Shown one piece after another: positions 6,527 to 6,595 of a stretch of 6,595 bases of DNA (positions are counted from its first letter, which is position 1; every line of letters starts with the position of its first letter). The notes below the pieces were generated by a model. That model saw nothing but the letters and a program-made list of their open reading frames with translations. It was not told the DNA's origin and did no database searches. The translations under genes were made by a program, and so were the position numbers. The stretch comes from an uncultured Eubacteriales bacterium (GTDB lineage Bacteria; Bacillota_A; Clostridia; Oscillospirales; Acutalibacteraceae). The stretch covers positions 1 through 6,595 of the forward strand of contig CAKSGI010000108.1 in the NCBI GenBank assembly GCA_934454005.1. The letters are read 5' to 3'.

Positions 6527-6555
6527 TTGAAAGTAAAAATATGTTATACTATATA
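6527..6555 (+). promoter_or_regulatory. Candidate rightward promoter for a gene beyond the window
   Basis: On the plus strand TTGAAA (6527-6532) is followed after 17 nt by TATATA (6550-6555). It overlaps the candidate tmcAL promoter on the other strand. No rightward start codon with a ribosome binding site is visible before the window ends, so the gene it might serve is unseen. Confidence 0.25.
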
Positions 6556-6583
6556 TAATATAAAATATTTTTTTAATTATCCA
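6555..6583 (-). promoter_or_regulatory. Candidate sigma-A-type promoter for tmcAL
   Basis: On the minus strand TGGATA (6578-6583) is separated by 17 nt from TATTAT (6555-6560). The -35 matches consensus at 4 of 6 bases and the -10 at 5 of 6. Spacing and place upstream of tmcAL fit, but the surrounding DNA is so AT-rich that a chance match is quite possible. Confidence 0.3.
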
Positions 6584-6595
6584 GAGTTTTGTACT

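Noticed and set aside
1..6595. Mobile element, CRISPR array, toxin-antitoxin or defence system
   Set aside because: No transposase, integrase, direct-repeat array, paired small toxin and antitoxin genes, or nuclease/helicase domains are visible. Every sizeable gene fits a housekeeping, envelope or transport family, or is a single uncharacterised protein.

Overview
The window looks like an ordinary chromosomal stretch from a low-GC Gram-positive bacterium, most likely a member of the Clostridia. The DNA is visibly AT-rich, ribosome binding sites are strong GGAG/GGAGG types, two genes start with TTG, one product is a lipobox lipoprotein, and tmcAL/ylbM is a characteristic Bacillota gene. I see no transposase, integrase, CRISPR array, tRNA or rRNA. 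The species cannot be named from this sequence alone.

Layout, left to right. (1) A leftward gene (about 28-1293) encodes a membrane-anchored GHL10-family glycosyl-hydrolase-like protein. (2) Back to back with it, across a roughly 100-bp AT-rich gap, begins a compact rightward four-gene cluster. It holds acpS (holo-ACP synthase), a fused NAD(P)HX epimerase/dehydratase (nnrE-nnrD), a small LolA/GerS-like lipoprotein, and a two-helix potassium-channel-like protein. The first two genes overlap by 4 nt (ATGA) and the later gaps are 9 and 28 nt, so one transcript is likely. A strong hairpin (4286-4332) ends this unit and also faces the opposing genes. (3) A leftward pair follows: tmcAL (tRNA-Met cytidine acetate ligase) and, 15 nt downstream of it, a galactose-mutarotase-fold protein of unknown function. 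(4) The right edge is AT-rich and carries promoter-like sequences in both directions.

How the genes fit together. acpS with the NAD(P)HX-repair gene is a familiar neighbourhood in Bacillota. It pairs carrier-protein activation for fatty acid synthesis with repair of damaged NAD(P)H. In Bacillus subtilis and Clostridioides difficile, related loci carry a LolA-like sporulation or germination lipoprotein (YdcC, GerS) next to alanine racemase. Here a lipoprotein of that general kind sits in a comparable place, but an ion channel follows instead of alr. That replacement, the rare-filter channel itself, and the uncharacterised mutarotase-like partner of tmcAL are the points most worth a second look. 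I found no convincing evidence of an undescribed multi-gene system.
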